Assembly: GCF_001403735.1 (NCBI RefSeq)
Contig: NZ_CXPG01000017.1
Location: forward strand, 1-64,000
Direction of reading: 5' to 3'
Source: Jannaschia rubra
GTDB lineage: Bacteria; Pseudomonadota; Alphaproteobacteria; Rhodobacterales; Rhodobacteraceae
DNA: 64,000 nucleotides
Shown: piece after piece, positions 28,018 to 38,235 of the stretch
How positions within the stretch are numbered: the stretch's first letter is position 1
How the letters are laid out: each line of letters opens with the position of its first letter
Position numbers and translations under genes: made by a program
Notes under the pieces: generated by a model
Seen by the model: the letters and a program-made list of their open reading frames with translations, nothing else
Database searches by the model: none
What the model was told of the DNA's origin: nothing

Positions 28018-28032
28018 TTAACGATTTGTAAA
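28018..28032. promoter_or_regulatory. Candidate CtrA box upstream of comEC
   Basis: TTAA-CGATTTG-TAAA (TTAAC-N5-GTAAAC in extended form) differs at one position from the TTAA-N7-TTAA CtrA consensus. It lies 57 bp upstream of the comEC start, in the divergent gltX/comEC gap. In related Rhodobacterales competence genes are CtrA-dependent, which supports but does not prove the assignment. Confidence 0.5.
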
Positions 28033-28088
28033 CCAGACCTCGCGCAGGGTCGCCGGGTTGATAGGCAGCCCGGAGGTCGAGGGCAAGG

Positions 28089-30173
28089 ATGCACCCCGCC
28101 GACGTTGCGCCACCCGCGCCGCACCCCTGGAGCGCGCGCCTCGCTGCGGAGTGTCAAGCCCTGCGCGGCCATCGCCTGCCCTGGATCGCGGTCGCCTTCG
28201 GCACGGGTGTGGGGCTTTACTTCGCGTTGCCGGCCGAGCCCGGATCGGCGGCGGCGGTTGTGGCCGCGCTCGCCTGCCTTCTGCTGTTCGCCGTCGCATG
28301 GGGCCTGCGCGGTAGCGTGGGGTTCGTGCCCCTGATGGTCGCCGTCTCGGTCACGGGGATGCTCGCGGCGCAGATGCGGACGAACCTCGTGGCCGGCCCG
28401 GTCCTGGGGTTTCGCTATTACGGAGCGGTCGAGGGACGGGTCGTCGACATCGACCGATCCGCTTCCGGTGCGCCCCGACTGACTCTCGACCGCGTCAGGC
28501 TCGACGGACTTGGCCCGGACGAGACCCCGCGCCGCGTCAGGGTTTCGCTTCACGACGAGGCGGGTGCGGTCCCGCGCCCCGGCCTGCGGGTGATGACGAC
28601 GGCGCATCTCACCGCGCCGCCCGGGCCGACCGAGCCCGGCGGCTTCGACTTCCAGCGGCACGCCTGGTTTCTGAAACTGGGGGGCATCGGCTACTCCCGC
28701 GTGCCCCTGCTTCTCGCCGAGCCGCCCTCCAACGGAATCTCGCTCGCCGTCGCCCGCCTGCGCGCCGCCATCGGAAACGGCTTGCGGGAGCGGCTGCCGG
28801 GGCAGGTGGGACAGGTCGCGGCGGCAATCACGACGGGCGACCGCGCCGGCCTGTCCGACCAGGTGACCGAGGATCTGCGCGCGTCCAACCTCGCCCATCT
28901 GCTCGCGATTTCAGGGCTTCACATGGGCCTGCTGGTGGGCTTCGTCTTCTGGGCGGTGCGCGGTGGCCTGGCGCTGATCCCATCCCTCGCGCTCTACCAT
29001 CCGACCCGCGCCTGGGCCGCGGCAGCTGCGCTGCCCTTCGCGCTGGCCTATCTGTTCCTGTCCGGCGGGGGGGTGGCAACGCAGCGCGCCTTCGTGATGG
29101 CTGTCGTCATGCTGGGTGCCGTCTTGCTGGGGCGGCGCGCCCTCTCGCTTCGCAGCGTCGCGATCGCCGCGCTCCTCGTCCTGCTCTGGCGCCCCGAAAG
29201 CCTGACCGGGCCGGGCTTCCAGATGTCCTTCGCCGCCACGGCCGCGTTGGTCATCGCCTTCGGCGCTCTGGCCCGGACGGATCGTCCCGCCTGGATGCGG
29301 GGCTGGCGGGGGGCCGTGATCTCCCTGCTCCTGTCTTCGGTCGTGGCGGGGCTCGCGACAGGCCCGATCGCGGCGCTGCACTTCAACCGGGTTGGCCAAT
29401 ACGGCGTTCTGGCAAACATGCTGGCCGTCCCGATGATGGGCTTTGCGGTCATGCCCCTTCTATTCATCGGTCTCATGCTCTGGCCCTTCGGATTGGAAGA
29501 TCTGCCGTTCCGCGTCGCGGGCTGGGGGATCGAATGGATTCTGGCGGTCGCCCATAGGGTCGCGGAACTGCCCGGTTCGACAGGCCATCTGCCGGCACCC
29601 ACCTGGCAGGTCCTCCCCCTTCTGGGGTTGGGGCTTGCCATTTTCGGGGCCGCCCGTGGCAACCTGTCACGCGGTACGGGTGTCGTCCTGGTAGCGGTGG
29701 CTGGCCTGATCTGGATGCAGGGAAGCCGGCCCGATATTCTTATCTCGGACGACGGCCGGCTCGTCGGGACGATGGGTCCGTCGGGACGTTGGCTCAGTCG
29801 CGAGAAGGGCGCCTCCTTCGTGGCCGGGGTCTGGCTTGAAAACGATGGCGACGGTGCGGATCAGGCGACCGCCGCGGCAAGGCCCCGGCCGGACATGACC
29901 GAAACGGGCATCGTGCTGCATCAGGCAAGGTCGAAGGGCGACGTTCCAGCCGCCTTGCAGGCCTGTTCGCTGGATCCGGGATGGGTCGTCCTGCCCGTCC
30001 CGATGGAGCCGGGACAGCAAACCATCGCTGACGGATGCATCATCCTGGATGTAAAAAGCCTGTCGCGGACCGGCGCAGTGTCACTGTCCCGTCTGGCCGA
30101 CGGAGCGGTCCTCTTCCGAACGGCCCGACAGATGCAAGGCGAACGCCCCTGGTCGATGGGGCAGGGAGACTGA
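28089..30173 (+). CDS. comEC: ComEC/Rec2 family DNA uptake channel
   Basis: ComEC forms the inner-membrane channel for single-stranded DNA in natural transformation, and in Rhodobacter also for gene transfer agent DNA uptake. The 694-residue protein has an N-terminal membrane and OB-fold (DUF4131) part ('[21 protein letters not shown]') and the competence domain with '[15 protein letters not shown]'-like '[18 protein letters not shown]', '[18 protein letters not shown]' and '[14 protein letters not shown]'. The C-terminal part after about residue 535 is short, and I see no intact metallo-beta-lactamase metal motif (HxHxDH), as is common in this group. Confidence 0.93.
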   Translation: MHPADVAPPAPHPWSARLAAECQALRGHRLPWIAVAFGTGVGLYFALPAEPGSAAAVVAALACLLLFAVAWGLRGSVGFVPLMVAVSVTGMLAAQMRTNLVAGPVLGFRYYGAVEGRVVDIDRSASGAPRLTLDRVRLDGLGPDETPRRVRVSLHDEAGAVPRPGLRVMTTAHLTAPPGPTEPGGFDFQRHAWFLKLGGIGYSRVPLLLAEPPSNGISLAVARLRAAIGNGLRERLPGQVGQVAAAITTGDRAGLSDQVTEDLRASNLAHLLAISGLHMGLLVGFVFWAVRGGLALIPSLALYHPTRAWAAAAALPFALAYLFLSGGGVATQRAFVMAVVMLGAVLLGRRALSLRSVAIAALLVLLWRPESLTGPGFQMSFAATAALVIAFGALARTDRPAWMRGWRGAVISLLLSSVVAGLATGPIAALHFNRVGQYGVLANMLAVPMMGFAVMPLLFIGLMLWPFGLEDLPFRVAGWGIEWILAVAHRVAELPGSTGHLPAPTWQVLPLLGLGLAIFGAARGNLSRGTGVVLVAVAGLIWMQGSRPDILISDDGRLVGTMGPSGRWLSREKGASFVAGVWLENDGDGADQATAAARPRPDMTETGIVLHQARSKGDVPAALQACSLDPGWVVLPVPMEPGQQTIADGCIILDVKSLSRTGAVSLSRLADGAVLFRTARQMQGERPWSMGQGD

Positions 30174-30307
30174 ACGTCAGGCAACGGTCCAGACTCTTCA
30201 ACTCGTGAAGCCATTGTTGGACTTGATCGACACAAGGAACGTCCAGACTGCCGCCCGGAGGCGGACCCCGGCGGCCGTGCCGACATTAGCCGTGCCGAAA
30301 TCAAGCG

Positions 30308-31000
30308 TCAGTAGCTGCGGATCAGGCCGACAAGCCGCCCCTGAACCTTGACCTGATCTTCGCGCAGGAGTCGGGTTTCATAGCTCGGGTTCGCCGCTTC
30401 CAGCGCGATCATCCCCTTCACGCGACGATACCGCTTGAGCGTCGCCTCATGGCCTTCGACCAGTGCGACCACAATGTCGCCGTTCTCGGCCGTGCCCTGA
30501 TCGCGGATCACCACGACGTCCCCATCGTTGATGCCGGCGTCGATCATCGAATCGCCCTTGACCTCAAGAGCGTAATGATTGCCCCCACGATCCAGCATCT
30601 GGCCGGGAACCGCAACGTGATGCGAAACTTCGCTGATCGCCTCGATCGGCACACCGGCTGCGATGCGTCCCATGACGGGCAGTTCGATTGCGTGAATACG
30701 AACCGGCATGGCATTGTGCGGGGCACCCTGTTCCGACGCGCCGCCCTCGATCACCCGGGGTACGAAGGACGCACCGCCGACCATGTCTTCCGGCAGGCGC
30801 GTGATCTCGATCGCGCGCGCACGGTGCGCAAGGCGACGGATGAACCCCCGCTCCTCCAGAGCGGTTATGAGCCGGTGGATTCCCGATTTGGAGCGCAGAT
30901 CCAGCGCGTCCTTCATCTCGTCGAACGAAGGCGGCACCCCATCCCGCTGAACGCGCGTGTGAATGAACGCCAGAAGGTCGCGTTGCTTGCGGGTCAACAT
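30308..31000 (-). CDS. lexA: LexA repressor (SOS regulator)
   Basis: LexA represses DNA-damage genes and self-cleaves when RecA is activated. The 230-residue product has an N-terminal winged helix ('[18 protein letters not shown]', '[24 protein letters not shown]') and a C-terminal S24 peptidase domain with cleavage site Ala115-Gly116 ('IAAGVP'), Ser151 ('KGDSMIDAG') and Lys189 ('ATLKRYRR'). The start at 31000 fits the conserved N-terminus, with AGGGA upstream. An alphaproteobacterial SOS box lies 45-59 bp upstream, so it is autoregulated. A perfect CtrA box lies further upstream. Confidence 0.97.
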   Translation of the reverse strand: MLTRKQRDLLAFIHTRVQRDGVPPSFDEMKDALDLRSKSGIHRLITALEERGFIRRLAHRARAIEITRLPEDMVGGASFVPRVIEGGASEQGAPHNAMPVRIHAIELPVMGRIAAGVPIEAISEVSHHVAVPGQMLDRGGNHYALEVKGDSMIDAGINDGDVVVIRDQGTAENGDIVVALVEGHEATLKRYRRVKGMIALEAANPSYETRLLREDQVKVQGRLVGLIRSY

Positions 31001-31044
31001 GATTGGGATTCCCTTGGTAACGGCATTATGGCCCATCATCGGAT

Positions 31045-31059
31045 GTTCTAGAAAAGTTC
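31045..31059. promoter_or_regulatory. LexA binding site (SOS box) of lexA
   Basis: GTTC-TAGAAAA-GTTC matches the alphaproteobacterial SOS consensus GTTC-N7-GTTC exactly. It lies 45 bp upstream of the lexA start codon, where repression of its own promoter is expected. Confidence 0.9.
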
Positions 31060-31114
31060 ACCTTTTGTGTCAACATCCAGAAGGCCGGGCACCATCAGCT
31101 TTCGCGTGCGAAGG

Positions 31115-31129
31115 TTAATTGCAGGTTAA
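31115..31129. promoter_or_regulatory. Candidate CtrA box upstream of lexA
   Basis: TTAA-TTGCAGG-TTAA is an exact TTAA-N7-TTAA CtrA consensus. It lies 115 bp upstream of the lexA start and overlaps the moeA stop codon. Together with the SOS box it suggests that lexA is wired to both the cell-cycle and DNA-damage systems. Confidence 0.55.
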
Positions 31130-32301
31130 CGCGGCAGATCGATCACGTCGACCGGATCTCCGGGCCCACGCTCCGGATCGCGGGGGGGACGTACGAGCAG
31201 GACATCGGCGTCGGCCAGGATGGACAGAAGGCTGCTGTCCTGTCGTGCATGCGGCTGCGCCCGACCGTCACGAAGGGTCGCGCGCATATAGTGTTCGCGT
31301 GGTCCGTTCGGTCCGATCCCGACGGCGAGGGGGACGACGCGACGTGGCACGCCGGGGGGCAATCCCAACATCGATCGGAGGAGTGGTAGAATGAAGATCA
31401 ACCCGCAAACCATTGACGATACGGGATTACCCGGAAGGCCGACAAGGGTGGACCCTTTCAGCTTCCCGGCAAGGAGCGGCTTTCCCGGTCGCATCGCGAC
31501 CTTGTGGAAGGATAGTTCGAGTCCGGCCGCACCTGCGGTCGCCGCGACGAGGTCGTGGTCGCCGACGGAAGCGCCACCGATGGTCAGCACCAGGTCCGCG
31601 CCTGCTGCAAGATCCAACGCCTGACCGAGGCTCTCCGGCGTATCTGCCGCAATCGGCAGCAGCCTGACCTGTGCCCCCGCATCCTCCAGCATCGCGGCCA
31701 GACCATAGCCGTTCGAGGCGGCGATCTGGCCGGTAGCGAGGAGCGTCCCGGGTGGGCGCAGTTCATCCCCCGTCATGATGATGGCGACCTCCGGGCGGCG
31801 GATCACCGACAGCTTGCCGTGCCCCATCGCCGCAAGGAGCGCGATGTCGCGACTGCCGAGCGGTCTCTGCGGGTCGTGGGTTGCGCCGGCGTCGAAGTCG
31901 CCTCCCTCGGGGCGGATGTGAGTACCGGAGCCTACCGTATCGGTCAGCACGATGACGTCGCCGTCACGCGTCACGTCCTCTTGAATGATCACGCGGACCG
32001 CTCCCTCGGGAACTGGTGCGCCTGTGAAGATGCGGATTGCCCCGTCGCCGTCGCACCGGCCCGTGAACGGATGCCCGGCTGCGGATTCACCTTTGATGCG
32101 GAACCTCTGGCCTGGCACCGGATCGGCGACGGCGATCGCATAGCCGTCCATCGCGGAGGCCGCAAAGGACGGCTGGGCATGACGCGCGCGGACCGGGCCG
32201 GACAGGACACGACCACGCGCGGCGCGGAGCGGCACCCTCTCGACCGGCAGCCGGCTGACGAGAGCCAGAAGTGCGGCTGACGCCTCCTCGACCGAGATCA
32301 C
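31126..32301 (-). CDS. moeA: Molybdopterin molybdenumtransferase
   Basis: MoeA inserts molybdate into adenylylated molybdopterin. The 391-residue product has '[15 protein letters not shown]', 'ARPGGDFD'-like '[11 protein letters not shown]', '[10 protein letters not shown]', the MoCF motif '[13 protein letters not shown]' and '[11 protein letters not shown]', and the C-terminal domain IV. Its start overlaps the moaC stop (ATGA), placing it at the end of trpG-trpD-trpC-moaC-moeA. Confidence 0.95.
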   Translation of the reverse strand: MISVEEASAALLALVSRLPVERVPLRAARGRVLSGPVRARHAQPSFAASAMDGYAIAVADPVPGQRFRIKGESAAGHPFTGRCDGDGAIRIFTGAPVPEGAVRVIIQEDVTRDGDVIVLTDTVGSGTHIRPEGGDFDAGATHDPQRPLGSRDIALLAAMGHGKLSVIRRPEVAIIMTGDELRPPGTLLATGQIAASNGYGLAAMLEDAGAQVRLLPIAADTPESLGQALDLAAGADLVLTIGGASVGDHDLVAATAGAAGLELSFHKVAMRPGKPLLAGKLKGSTLVGLPGNPVSSMVCGLIFILPLLRSMLGLPPGVPRRVVPLAVGIGPNGPREHYMRATLRDGRAQPHARQDSSLLSILADADVLLVRPPRDPERGPGDPVDVIDLPR

Positions 32302-32780
32302 CGGACAGGGGCCTCCCAGTCGCCCGATTTCCCACCTGTCTTGGACAGCAGGCGGATACCGCCGATGGACATGTCCTTCTGTACGGCCTTGGCCATGTCG
32401 TAGACGGTCAGACAGGCCGTGGTGACGGCTGTCAACGCCTCCATCTCGACACCGGTGCGGCCGGCGGTCCCGACGGTGGCCGTGACGCGAAGGCCGGGCA
32501 GATCGTCATCGGGCACAAGATCGACCGCGACGCGGGCGATGGGCAGGGGGTGGCACAGCGGGATGAGGTCGGCCGTGCGCTTTGCCCCCATGATCCCTGC
32601 AAGGCGGGCCACGCCGATGACGTCGCCCTTCTTCGCGGTACCGGATCTTATGATTTCGAGCGTTTGCGCAGACATCTTCACCCAGCCTTCGGCCACAGCC
32701 AGCCGTGCGGTTTCGGCCTTGACCGATACGTCGACCATATGCGCCGCGCCGCTGTCGTCGAAGTGGCTGAGTCCGCTCAT
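32298..32780 (-). CDS. moaC: Cyclic pyranopterin monophosphate synthase
   Basis: MoaC converts the MoaA product into cyclic pyranopterin monophosphate in molybdenum cofactor synthesis. The 160-residue product has the conserved '[18 protein letters not shown]', '[19 protein letters not shown]', '[10 protein letters not shown]', '[23 protein letters not shown]' and 'KTGGKSGDW'. The start at 32780 overlaps the trpC stop, and its stop overlaps the moeA start. Confidence 0.97.
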   Translation of the reverse strand: MSGLSHFDDSGAAHMVDVSVKAETARLAVAEGWVKMSAQTLEIIRSGTAKKGDVIGVARLAGIMGAKRTADLIPLCHPLPIARVAVDLVPDDDLPGLRVTATVGTAGRTGVEMEALTAVTTACLTVYDMAKAVQKDMSIGGIRLLSKTGGKSGDWEAPVR

Positions 32781-33589
32781 CGCACGGGAACCATCGGGCT
32801 GGCGAGAAGATCGCGGGTCGCGGCGACGACGTCTTCCTGACGCATCAGGCTTTCGCCGATGAGGAAGCAACGGACGCCGTAGCGGGCGATGCCGGCGAGA
32901 TCTTCCCGCGTATTCAACCCGGATTCGGAGACCAGCATCCGGTCTTCCGGAGCCCGGCGCGACAGATCGCGCGTCACCTGAAGATCGGTTTCGAAGGTGT
33001 TGAGATTTCGGTTGTTTATCCCGAGGAGGCGCGAATTGAGGTGACTGGATCGCTCCAGCTCCTCTCGGTCATGAACCTCGATCAAGGCGTCCATGCCCCA
33101 GTCGGCGGCGGCAGCCTCCAGCTCGGCGGCCTGAGCGTCGGATACGGCGGCCATGATGATCAGGATGCAATCGGCGCCGAGGCTGCGGCTTTCGGCGACC
33201 TGCCAGGGGTCGAACAGGAAATCCTTGCGAAGAACTGGCAGATCCACTTCGGCCCGAGCGGCACCAAGATAGGAATCGTCGCCTTGGAACGATGGCCCGT
33301 CGGTCAGGACGGAGAGACAGGTCGCGCCGCCCGCGGCGTAGGCACGGGCCAGCGCGGGCGGGTCGAAATCGTTGCGGATCACGCCCTTTGACGGGCTGGC
33401 CTTCTTGATTTCGGCGATCAGGCCATATCCTTCGATCTTGGCTTGCAACAGGGCGTCGGCGAAGGGTCGAACGGCGGGCGCGGCGCGGGCCGCGGCCTCG
33501 ATCGAGGTCTGGTCGCGTTCGGCCTTCCGTGCGGCGATCTCGTCCAGTTTATAGGCCTTGATCCGCTCAAGGATCGTGGGTGTGGTCAT
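32777..33589 (-). CDS. trpC: Indole-3-glycerol phosphate synthase
   Basis: TrpC closes the indole ring from CdRP in tryptophan synthesis. The 270-residue TIM-barrel enzyme shows '[15 protein letters not shown]', '[15 protein letters not shown]', '[13 protein letters not shown]', '[16 protein letters not shown]' and '[13 protein letters not shown]'. The start at 33589 ([10 protein letters not shown]) overlaps the trpD stop. Confidence 0.97.
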   Translation of the reverse strand: MTTPTILERIKAYKLDEIAARKAERDQTSIEAAARAAPAVRPFADALLQAKIEGYGLIAEIKKASPSKGVIRNDFDPPALARAYAAGGATCLSVLTDGPSFQGDDSYLGAARAEVDLPVLRKDFLFDPWQVAESRSLGADCILIIMAAVSDAQAAELEAAAADWGMDALIEVHDREELERSSHLNSRLLGINNRNLNTFETDLQVTRDLSRRAPEDRMLVSESGLNTREDLAGIARYGVRCFLIGESLMRQEDVVAATRDLLASPMVPVR

Positions 33590-34602
33590 GATGCCTCCGT
33601 CGTGAGGCGTGCAAGCGCCTCGACCTTGTCGCCTGCGGCGCCGCTGTCGATGGCGCGCGAGGCCCGTTCGACGCCGTCGCCCAGTTCGTTCACGCGTCCG
33701 GCCACCAGGAGCGCCGCCGCGGCATTCAGGAGGACGGCATCGCGGTAGGCCCCGGGCGCCCCGTCGAGCAGGGCGCGGAAAGCGCGGCCGTTGTCGGCGG
33801 GCTCCCCCCCGACGATGTCCGCGAAGGGGTGCGTCGGAAGGCCGGCGTCGTCGGGCGTGACCTGGCGTTCCGTGACCTCGCCGTCCGCTAATACCGCGAC
33901 CGAGGTGGGTCCGCAGATCGACATCTCGTCGGTCCCGTCGTGGCCGTGGACGAGCCATGCGGCGTCGGAGCCGAGCGCGCGCAAAACCTCCGCCATGGGG
34001 CGGATCAGGACGGGCGAGAAGACGCCGGTCAATTGGCGCGCGACGCCTGCGGGGTTGGTCAGCGGCCCGAGGATGTTGAACACGGTCCGTGTGCCCAACT
34101 CGCCACGTACGGGCATGACGTGGCGGATCGCGGGATGATGCATCGGGGCCATCATGAAGCAGATCCCGACCTCGACCAGAGCCTTTTCAGCGACTTGCGG
34201 GCCAACGTTCACCTCGATCCCCATCTGGGTCAGGACGTCCGCCGCCCCCGACTTCGACGACAGGTTACGGTTGCCGTGCTTGGCGACCGGCACCCCGGTC
34301 GCCGCGACCACGAAGGCCGTCGCGGTCGAGATGTTGAGGGTGCCCTTGCCGTCGCCCCCGGTGCCGACGATGTCGATGGCGTCCGGCGGTGCGACGACCC
34401 TGTTCATTCGGGCGCGCATCGCACTCGCGGCGGCGGCGATCTCATCGACGGTTTCCCCCCGGGTCCGCAAGGCCATCAGAAGGCCCCCGATCTGGGCGGG
34501 TGTGGTGGCACCGTCGAAGAAGGCCGCGAAGGCGCTTTCCGCCTCGGCCCACGTGAGCGGTCGGTCGGGCGCCACGTTCAGGATCGGCTTGATGTCGATC
34601 AT
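33586..34602 (-). CDS. trpD: Anthranilate phosphoribosyltransferase
   Basis: TrpD transfers phosphoribose from PRPP to anthranilate. The 338-residue product shows the glycine-rich PRPP loop '[17 protein letters not shown]', '[17 protein letters not shown]', '[34 protein letters not shown]' and 'VVHG'-like '[12 protein letters not shown]'. The start at 34602 overlaps the trpG stop in ATGA fashion. Confidence 0.97.
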   Translation of the reverse strand: MIDIKPILNVAPDRPLTWAEAESAFAAFFDGATTPAQIGGLLMALRTRGETVDEIAAAASAMRARMNRVVAPPDAIDIVGTGGDGKGTLNISTATAFVVAATGVPVAKHGNRNLSSKSGAADVLTQMGIEVNVGPQVAEKALVEVGICFMMAPMHHPAIRHVMPVRGELGTRTVFNILGPLTNPAGVARQLTGVFSPVLIRPMAEVLRALGSDAAWLVHGHDGTDEMSICGPTSVAVLADGEVTERQVTPDDAGLPTHPFADIVGGEPADNGRAFRALLDGAPGAYRDAVLLNAAAALLVAGRVNELGDGVERASRAIDSGAAGDKVEALARLTTEAS

Positions 34603-35180
34603 GCGGGCACGGGCATCATGTCGAGAAAGTTGCGCAGCAGGGCATGGCCGTGTTCGGAAGCGATGCTTTCGGGATGGAACTGCACGCCGTGGATCGGCAG
34701 GTCGCGGTGGCGCAGGCCCATGACGGTACCGCAAGCGAGGCTCGCGTTCACTTCGAGGCAATCGGGCAGGGTGTCCCGGTCGACGATGAGCGAGTGATAG
34801 CGGGTTGCGCCGAACTCCGACGGCAAGCCCGCGAAGACGCCGGTGCCGTCGTTCTGCATCCGCCCGAGCTTGCCGTGCACGATCTCGGGTGCGCGTACCA
34901 CCTTGCCGCCGAAAGCCTGACCGATGGCCTGATGCCCGAGGCAGACGCCCAGCAGTGGCGTGCGCGTGGCGGCGCAGGCATCGACCATGGCAAGGCAGAT
35001 GCCTGCCTGCGACGGGTCGCAGGGTCCGGGTGACAGAAGCACGCCCGCGGGGTTCAGCGCCATCGCGGCCTGCACGTCCATCGCGTCGTTTCGCACCACG
35101 CGAACGTCGGCCCCCTGCTCGGCCACGTAGTGGACCAGGTTCCAGGTGAAGCTGTCGTAGTTGTCGATCAGCAGCAGCAA
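34599..35180 (-). CDS. trpG: Anthranilate synthase component II (glutamine amidotransferase)
   Basis: TrpG supplies ammonia from glutamine to TrpE. The 193-residue product shows '[15 protein letters not shown]', '[13 protein letters not shown]', the nucleophile '[17 protein letters not shown]' (Cys80) and '[13 protein letters not shown]'. It is the first gene of the trpGDC-moaC-moeA run on the minus strand. Its usual partner trpE is not in the window. In many bacteria TrpG also serves folate synthesis as PabA. Confidence 0.95.
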   Translation of the reverse strand: MLLLIDNYDSFTWNLVHYVAEQGADVRVVRNDAMDVQAAMALNPAGVLLSPGPCDPSQAGICLAMVDACAATRTPLLGVCLGHQAIGQAFGGKVVRAPEIVHGKLGRMQNDGTGVFAGLPSEFGATRYHSLIVDRDTLPDCLEVNASLACGTVMGLRHRDLPIHGVQFHPESIASEHGHALLRNFLDMMPVPA

Positions 35181-35293
35181 GCCAATCCCTCCAGATTCCG
35201 CGTCAGGCGGGGGTATCCAAGCCGGACCTTCCGGTTATACAGGTCGCAAGGCCCGGCGAAAGGGTCAAGGGCAGGCAGTTGAAGGAGTCGCAG

Positions 35294-36790
35294 ATGGTCA
35301 GGGGACTCTTGCTGGGGTCGGCGAGCGCGCTGGCGCTCTCCGCGCTTTTCCTCGTGTCCGCGTCACTACTTGTACCGTCGCCGGATCGCGGGCCGTCACG
35401 CCCCGTCCTGCGCGATCAGGCCGAAGCCGCGCCGCGCATCCCGGCGGTACCGGAGCGCATCGTGGCGGCGCCCCCGCCCGAGACCCCGGCGCCGATCGCG
35501 GAGGTCGCCCCGCAGGTCGAGGTCCGCCCGCAGGTCGAAGTCAGCCCGGCAGTGCCTGTGGTCGATGCGGTCGACCTGCCGGCCAGAAGCCAGTTCAACC
35601 GTCCGCCGGAGGACCGTACGGCAGACACGCCCGAGACCGACGCGCAGCCCCGTCCGGCTGCCACGGCCGAGGCGATGCGACCCGGCGTGGTGCCGAGCGA
35701 CGCGCCCCTGCGACAGACCGAAAGCGCGACACGGCCGGAGCCAATGTCCGTCGATGCCCTGTCCGCGCCGCCGGAAGCCGGATCGGCGCCCGATCTGCCG
35801 ACGTCTCTGGACGCCGCAGCGCCACGCAGCGGGACGTCGAACGCGGCTCCGGACCGCGTCATGCAGGCCCCGGACGACGCGCCGGACGAGATCGTCGCGC
35901 AGGTCGAGGTTCCGACAGTGGTGCCCGAGGAGGAGCGGGTGATTCCCCCCAGAGCCACCGACCCTGCCCCCGAGCCCATTCCCGAACCCGCGGCCGAGGA
36001 ACCCGCGCCGTTCACCGGTACGCCCCGGCGGTTGATCCTGGATAGCGAAAGGGCCGCGGCGGAGGAGACAGAAGTCGAGGTCGAGCCGGAACCGTCCGTC
36101 CGACTGCCCGCGCTGAAGGCGCAGGCGGCGCCCTTCGACAACCCGCGCAACCTTCCGATGATGGCGATCCTCCTGATCGACGATCCCGATGCAGGGGTGG
36201 ATCAGGGGGACCTGGAAGCGCTGGACATTCCAATGACCTTCGCCATCGACCCCACGCGGCCGGACGCGCGGAAGGCGGCGCAGGCCTATCGGAAGGCGGG
36301 GCACGAGGTCGTCATGCTTGCCAGTGCCCTTGCCCCGCAGGGATCCGCGCAGGACGTGGAGGTCGCGATGTCCGGCGCCGTCGTCGCCTTGCCCGAGGCG
36401 CTCGGCGTGCTGGACCGCGACGGGGCCGGTTTCGCCGCGAACCGGGAGGCCTTGCGCGCGCTGCTGCCCGCGCTGGCGGAGCAGGGCATGGCTTTCGTCG
36501 CCTATCCCAGCGGGTTGAACAGCGGCGTCTCGGCCGCGCAGAGAGAGGGTGTTCCCGCAGTCACCATCTACCGCGCCCTGGACCAGGACGACGAACGCGC
36601 GGTGGTGATTACCAGGTACCTGAACCGCGCCACCTTCGAGGCCGCGCAGGACGGCGCGGTGGTCGTGGTGGGTCACACGACGCCGGAAATGGTGCGCGCC
36701 TTGAGCGACTGGCAGGACGGCGGGCGGGCGGAAGGGGTCGCGGCGGCTCCGCTGTCGGCGGTCCTTCAAATGACCGAAACATCGAACTGA
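35294..36790 (+). CDS. Divergent polysaccharide deacetylase family protein (YibQ-like)
   Basis: This 498-residue protein has one N-terminal membrane anchor (about residues 5-26, 'LLLGSASALALSALFLVSAS'). A very long Pro/Ala/Glu-rich linker of low complexity (about residues 35-280) follows, ahead of a C-terminal divergent polysaccharide deacetylase domain (about 285-498: 'MMAILLIDDPDAGVDQGDLEALDIPMTFAIDP', 'AGHEVVMLASALAPQG'). The catalytic metal residues of true deacetylases are not obvious. It is likely a periplasmic envelope protein with the linker spanning the periplasm. ATG 35294 is chosen for AAGGAG 7 bases upstream. Confidence 0.85.
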   Translation: MVRGLLLGSASALALSALFLVSASLLVPSPDRGPSRPVLRDQAEAAPRIPAVPERIVAAPPPETPAPIAEVAPQVEVRPQVEVSPAVPVVDAVDLPARSQFNRPPEDRTADTPETDAQPRPAATAEAMRPGVVPSDAPLRQTESATRPEPMSVDALSAPPEAGSAPDLPTSLDAAAPRSGTSNAAPDRVMQAPDDAPDEIVAQVEVPTVVPEEERVIPPRATDPAPEPIPEPAAEEPAPFTGTPRRLILDSERAAAEETEVEVEPEPSVRLPALKAQAAPFDNPRNLPMMAILLIDDPDAGVDQGDLEALDIPMTFAIDPTRPDARKAAQAYRKAGHEVVMLASALAPQGSAQDVEVAMSGAVVALPEALGVLDRDGAGFAANREALRALLPALAEQGMAFVAYPSGLNSGVSAAQREGVPAVTIYRALDQDDERAVVITRYLNRATFEAAQDGAVVVVGHTTPEMVRALSDWQDGGRAEGVAAAPLSAVLQMTETSN

Positions 36791-36793
36791 GCG

Positions 36794-37624
36794 TCAGCCG
36801 ATCTGGTCGGGCAGGTCGATCCGGGCCACCTGCTCGGCGATGGGCTCGACAGACAGGGGGTGGGTTTCGTCCGCGTGGTCCTCGGGCGCGCCGATGGGCC
36901 GCCATTCGCGATTCTTGAAGATTTCCAGCGCGGAGAACTGGGCTTTGTAGCCCATCTTGGGCGATCCGGGCACCCAATAGCCGAGATAGACGAAGGGCAG
37001 TCCGGCCTCGCGCGCGATATCGACGTGGTCGAGGATGATCTGCGTGCCGAGGCTGTCCGGCAGGCGGTCCGGGTCGTAAAAGGAATAGACCATGGACAGT
37101 CCGTCATCGAGGACGTCGGTTAGGCAAACGGCCCGCAACGCTGGATCGCCCCCGTCGACCGCAGGACGGTCGTCCCAGTATTCGATGACGCGAGTGCGGA
37201 CGGGCGTTTCCTCGATCATCGCGGCGAATTCGAAGATGTCCATGTCCGCCATGCCGCCTTCGGCGTGGCGGGCGGAAAGATAGCGACGGAACAGGGCGTA
37301 TTGCTCCTCCGTCGCCCAAGGGGACGTGACCTCTCGCCGGATGTGGCGATTGCGTGCTAGCGTCTTCCGCTGGGATCGCGTGGGCCGGAAGTCGGACACG
37401 CGGATGCGCGCCGACAGGCAGGCCGTGCAATCCGCGCAGCTTGGGCGGTAGAGGACGTTCTGACTGCGCCGGAAGCCCTGCTTCGACAACTTGTCATTGA
37501 GCGCGGTGGCGCCCGAGCCTTGCAGAGCGGTGAACAGCTTCCGTTCCCGCCGCCCGTCGATGTAGGGGCAGGATTGCGGCGCCGTCACGTAGAACTGCGG
37601 CGTCAGCGGTAGGCTGTGGCGCAT
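36794..37624 (-). CDS. bpt: Aspartate/glutamate leucyltransferase (bacterial ATE family)
   Basis: Bpt adds leucine from Leu-tRNA to N-terminal Asp or Glu of proteins, marking them for ClpS/ClpAP in the N-degron pathway. The 276-residue product shows '[23 protein letters not shown]' and '[18 protein letters not shown]' (Cys-rich N-terminal region), then the GNAT-like domain with '[12 protein letters not shown]', '[43 protein letters not shown]' (quoted in part). It is convergent with the YibQ-like gene, with a 3-bp gap. Confidence 0.93.
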   Translation of the reverse strand: MRHSLPLTPQFYVTAPQSCPYIDGRRERKLFTALQGSGATALNDKLSKQGFRRSQNVLYRPSCADCTACLSARIRVSDFRPTRSQRKTLARNRHIRREVTSPWATEEQYALFRRYLSARHAEGGMADMDIFEFAAMIEETPVRTRVIEYWDDRPAVDGGDPALRAVCLTDVLDDGLSMVYSFYDPDRLPDSLGTQIILDHVDIAREAGLPFVYLGYWVPGSPKMGYKAQFSALEIFKNREWRPIGAPEDHADETHPLSVEPIAEQVARIDLPDQIG

Positions 37625-37714
37625 GGGATCTTGCTTTGATGATGTTCAGGGTCCGAGCCTAGACCAGAGACCCGGCGCGTCAATCGAAAAGACGCGCCGG
37701 GCGGGATGCCGGCC

Positions 37715-38179
37715 TCAGGAAGGACGGTTGATCGCGGCCGAGCCGAGAAGCAGGTCCGTCAGGCCCTGCCGGCGCGGCGTCATCAGCATGGCGACAACCG
37801 ACGCCAGGATCGGCAGGACGAACATCATCGATGCGTAGTAGCCGAGGATGTGAAGCGTCGCCTGCATGCCGTCGAACCGCTCTCCGTCGTGACCGCGAAG
37901 CTCGATCCCCATGAGGCGCATGCCCCAGGTCGCCGAGTTGCCCGACAGGGTGGCGAAGCGGTAGAGCAGGCCGATGACCATGAAGAAGATCGGCCAGAGG
38001 AAGAAGCCGACGGTCAGGGTCGCGATCCCGGCCAGGATCGTCAGCAGCGTAATGACGGTTACGTCGACAATCCACGCGAGGAACCGCTTCGCCACGACGC
38101 CGCGATAGAATTCTGGCTGGGCATCGGGGTCCGGCAGGCGGGTCGTCGGGCGGGCGGTGAGGTCGGTCCAATGGGTCAT
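37715..38179 (-). CDS. RDD family membrane protein
   Basis: This 154-residue protein has the RDD-domain pattern. A conserved 'AKRFLAWIVDVTVITLL' (Arg and Asp at the start of the first helix) is followed by further hydrophobic segments ('FFLWPIFFMVIGLLYRFA', 'ILGYYASMMFVLPILAS') and 'GNSATWGMRLMGIEL'. RDD proteins are poorly understood membrane proteins, sometimes linked to transport. It lies downstream of the DUF2852 gene by 56 bp on the same strand. Confidence 0.9.
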   Translation of the reverse strand: MTHWTDLTARPTTRLPDPDAQPEFYRGVVAKRFLAWIVDVTVITLLTILAGIATLTVGFFLWPIFFMVIGLLYRFATLSGNSATWGMRLMGIELRGHDGERFDGMQATLHILGYYASMMFVLPILASVVAMLMTPRRQGLTDLLLGSAAINRPS

Positions 38180-38235
38180 CTGTGCGGCTCCGGTGGAAGG
38201 GGGCGGCCCCGCCGGAATGGGCGGGGCCGGTCGGA

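Noticed and set aside
30250-30263. CCGCC-CGGA-GGCGG hairpin between comEC and lexA
   Set aside because: A five-base-pair stem without a T-tract is common by chance in this GC content.
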